A stretch of 64,000 bases of DNA. It comes from Bin80 sp965208025 (GTDB lineage: Bacteria > Bacteroidota > Rhodothermia > Rhodothermales > Bin80). The stretch's first letter is position 1; each line of letters opens with the position of its first letter. The stretch spans positions 124,001 through 188,000 of the forward strand of contig OZ242302.1 of assembly GCA_965208025.1 (NCBI GenBank). The letters run 5' to 3'. The notes under the pieces were generated by a model, which was not told where the DNA came from, searched no databases, and was given only the letters and a program-made list of their open reading frames with translations. A program made the position numbers and the translations under genes. Shown here one piece after another: positions 62,374 through 64,000 of this stretch.

Positions 62374-63037
62374 GAAGTATTAGGATGGTAGTTGGACCGA
62401 AGAGTAAGATGGAATCCTCAGTGATCAATGGATATGTCGGTGAATCAATCCCACACCCATAAGGAATAGGTCCATTTACTGTGGGAATTTATCAATGAGC
62501 GCCAAACCAGTTCCTGTTCAACAAGTGAAGTCAATACAGGATCATTGACACAAAGAAAGTTTGGGTGTTGCGTTTCTTTCAGTACAGGATGTCAGAGATT
62601 CCCCGTCCAGAATTGATGTAGGATATGATTTGAACAAAGTCAGGCTGCTGCTAGTCGGGACAATAAATGGACAATTATTCACACAAATTCTAACTCATCC
62701 GCATTCCACAAGAAGAAAAGGTGCCAATTGGCAAGGGAGATAGGCAACTATTGTGACTCAAATCATCAGAGAAATGTGTCTGATTACAGGTGATCATCTC
62801 TATGGCTCGTTTGATCATAGAGCAAATGGATCATGTCCTACACCATTTGCATTCAGAGTAAACGTTCATTGCCAGAATGCGCGAAGAGGATGGAGTGCGT
62901 TGGCATCTTTGCATGAAATAAGGGGCCATGATTCAGTGCGGATCCTCTGAACAATTCTTGCCAAGAAATTATTAACTGATCACGTTGATATTTTGCATAA
63001 ATTTGCACCTCAATGAATCTATCGTTTTATCTCGAGC
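62374..63037. other. Intergenic region
   Basis: About 660 bp between divergent genes. The small plus frames at 62561-62743 and 62753-62950 have no recognisable motif or ribosome site and I do not call them. Promoters for the permease and the helicase must lie here. Confidence 0.5.
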
Positions 63038-64000
63038 ATGGTAAAATTTGATGCTGAGCGTGTCTTATCGGGTCTGAATCCACGCCAAAAAGAAGCTGTT
63101 CAGACGACTCAAGGCCCTGTACTCGTTGTGGCGGGCCCCGGATCAGGGAAAACACGTGTTCTCACATGCAGAATTGCATGGCTACTCGCGACAGACACTG
63201 CGGCACCGAACCAAGTCCTCGCACTCACCTTTACGAATAAGGCAGCTCGAGAAATGCGAGAGCGAGTTCAGACCCTCCTGCCCCGAGGCGCCTCGAAAGG
63301 GATGTGGGTAGGTACGTTTCATTCACAAATGGTTCGCCTTCTTCGGGTGGAAGCAGAGCACATAGGATTCACATCAGACTTTACCATCTACGATACAGAC
63401 GATGCTGAGCGAATTCTTAGACAACTCATTGATGAAAATAAATATGATCCCAAGAGGATCAAACCCCGAACGGTTCAAGGCTATATCTCAGAGGCGAAAA
63501 ATGCCATGCATTCCCTGGATGATATGCAATCACGCGCGAAGTCCAGCCCTGCAAAAGCAGCAGTGAAACTATATGAGCCCTACAACCATGCTCTTAAGGC
63601 GGCCAACGCATTTGACTTTGATGATCTGCTTCTCAAACCCTTGGAACTCTTCAAAAAATATCCAGAGATCCTCCGTAAGTATCAATCCAAGTGGTCCCAT
63701 GTTCTCATTGATGAATATCAGGATACGAACCATGTTCAATATCGGTTAGCCTATGCTCTCGCCGCCGCTCATCGTAACCTGTGTGTCGTAGGTGATGATG
63801 CCCAAAGCATTTATTCTTTTCGAGGCGCTGATATCCAGAATATATTCTCATTTGAACGAGACTTCAAGGAAGCAAAGGTGATTCGCTTAGAGCAGAATTA
63901 CCGTTCGACAAGTACGATACTTGATGCCGCCGATTCTGTAATCTTGAATAACAAAGAGCAGATCCAAAAGAAGCTTTGGACACAGAATGAGGTAGGAGAA
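63038..64000 (+). CDS. UvrD/PcrA-family ATP-dependent DNA helicase, 3' end outside
   Basis: The frame from ATG 63038 (MVKFDAERVLSGLNPRQKEA) stays open to the right edge, 321 codons. Superfamily 1A motifs in order: Q motif LNPRQKEAV; I VVAGPGSGKTRVLTCRIAWL; Ia LTFTNKAAREMRER; GTFHS; II VLIDEYQDTN; III VVGDDAQSIYSFRGADIQNI; and IV LEQNYRSTSTILDAAD. It unwinds DNA 3' to 5' in excision and mismatch repair. The rest of the gene (about 400 codons) is not in the window. Confidence 0.95.
   Translation, partial: MVKFDAERVLSGLNPRQKEAVQTTQGPVLVVAGPGSGKTRVLTCRIAWLLATDTAAPNQVLALTFTNKAAREMRERVQTLLPRGASKGMWVGTFHSQMVRLLRVEAEHIGFTSDFTIYDTDDAERILRQLIDENKYDPKRIKPRTVQGYISEAKNAMHSLDDMQSRAKSSPAKAAVKLYEPYNHALKAANAFDFDDLLLKPLELFKKYPEILRKYQSKWSHVLIDEYQDTNHVQYRLAYALAAAHRNLCVVGDDAQSIYSFRGADIQNIFSFERDFKEAKVIRLEQNYRSTSTILDAADSVILNNKEQIQKKLWTQNEVGE

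Noticed and set aside
61682..62428. 248-codon minus frame overlapping the NupC-type gene
   Set aside because: It is a shadow of the permease in another frame; residues show no family pattern.
1..64000. tRNA, rRNA or riboswitch
   Set aside because: No cloverleaf, rRNA-like or recognised aptamer sequence was noticed by eye in the intergenic regions; a covariance-model scan would be decisive.

Overview
The window looks like a chromosomal piece of a Bacteroidota-type bacterium, most likely on the Rhodothermota/Balneolota side. Supporting this are two TonB-dependent receptors with carboxypeptidase-like regulatory domains, a secreted protein with a C-terminal T9SS-type sorting domain, a FecI/FecR/FecA-like trio, clusters of Tat-exported Gfo/Idh/MocA oxidoreductases and sugar-isomerase-fold proteins, and mostly weak Shine-Dalgarno signals. 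The taxonomic call is inference; there is no rRNA or tRNA here to confirm it.

Positions 1-23,200 form an accessory, defence-island-like region that is heavily broken by insertion sequences. From the left: a WD40 array running in from the edge, a SIR2-like gene, a second decayed WD40 gene split by an IS21 element (IS21-1, 7-bp target duplication), and a Schlafen/AlbA_2-HATPase gene. A related ~137-bp linker follows each WD40 stop codon. Next comes an AAA-ATPase/TOPRIM (DUF3226-like) pair destroyed by two ISL3 insertions. Then follow a truncated ISL3 (ISL3-b), a second IS21 with nonsense codons in both genes (IS21-2), and a second apparently identical ISL3-a copy. After these come a frameshifted SDH-type serine proteinase, a restriction-modification-like operon (58-aa ORF, EcoRI-type adenine methylase, DUF262-HNH nuclease), a head-to-head chimera of two ISL3 fragments, and remnants of an IS1595-like transposase.

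Positions 23,200-34,100 are a metabolic block: ApbE flavin transferase; a same-strand run of two Gfo/Idh/MocA oxidoreductases and three TIM-barrel isomerase-like proteins with export signals; then on the minus strand two tandem paralogous outer-surface-type proteins, a Tat-exported aldo/keto reductase and a phosphoribosyltransferase; then an SDR oxidoreductase. A third, apparently intact IS21 element (IS21-3) occupies about 34,729-37,312.

Positions 37,400-47,540 bring together phosphate-related genes: a Na/Pi cotransporter, a secreted beta-helix-like protein with sorting domain, a TonB receptor, and the polyphosphate kinases PPK1 and PPK2, with pdxH between the kinases. The divergent TonB/ppk1 spacer holds two TGTATGT repeats 11 bp apart, the geometry of a Pho box. 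The rest is housekeeping: a Cache-like sensor, a YbaK-type deacylase, CoaX, BirA, a lipoprotein, FabI, an L,D-transpeptidase, two NfeD proteins, a FecA/FecR/sigma trio, a NupC transporter, and the first 321 codons of a PcrA/UvrD helicase running off the right edge.
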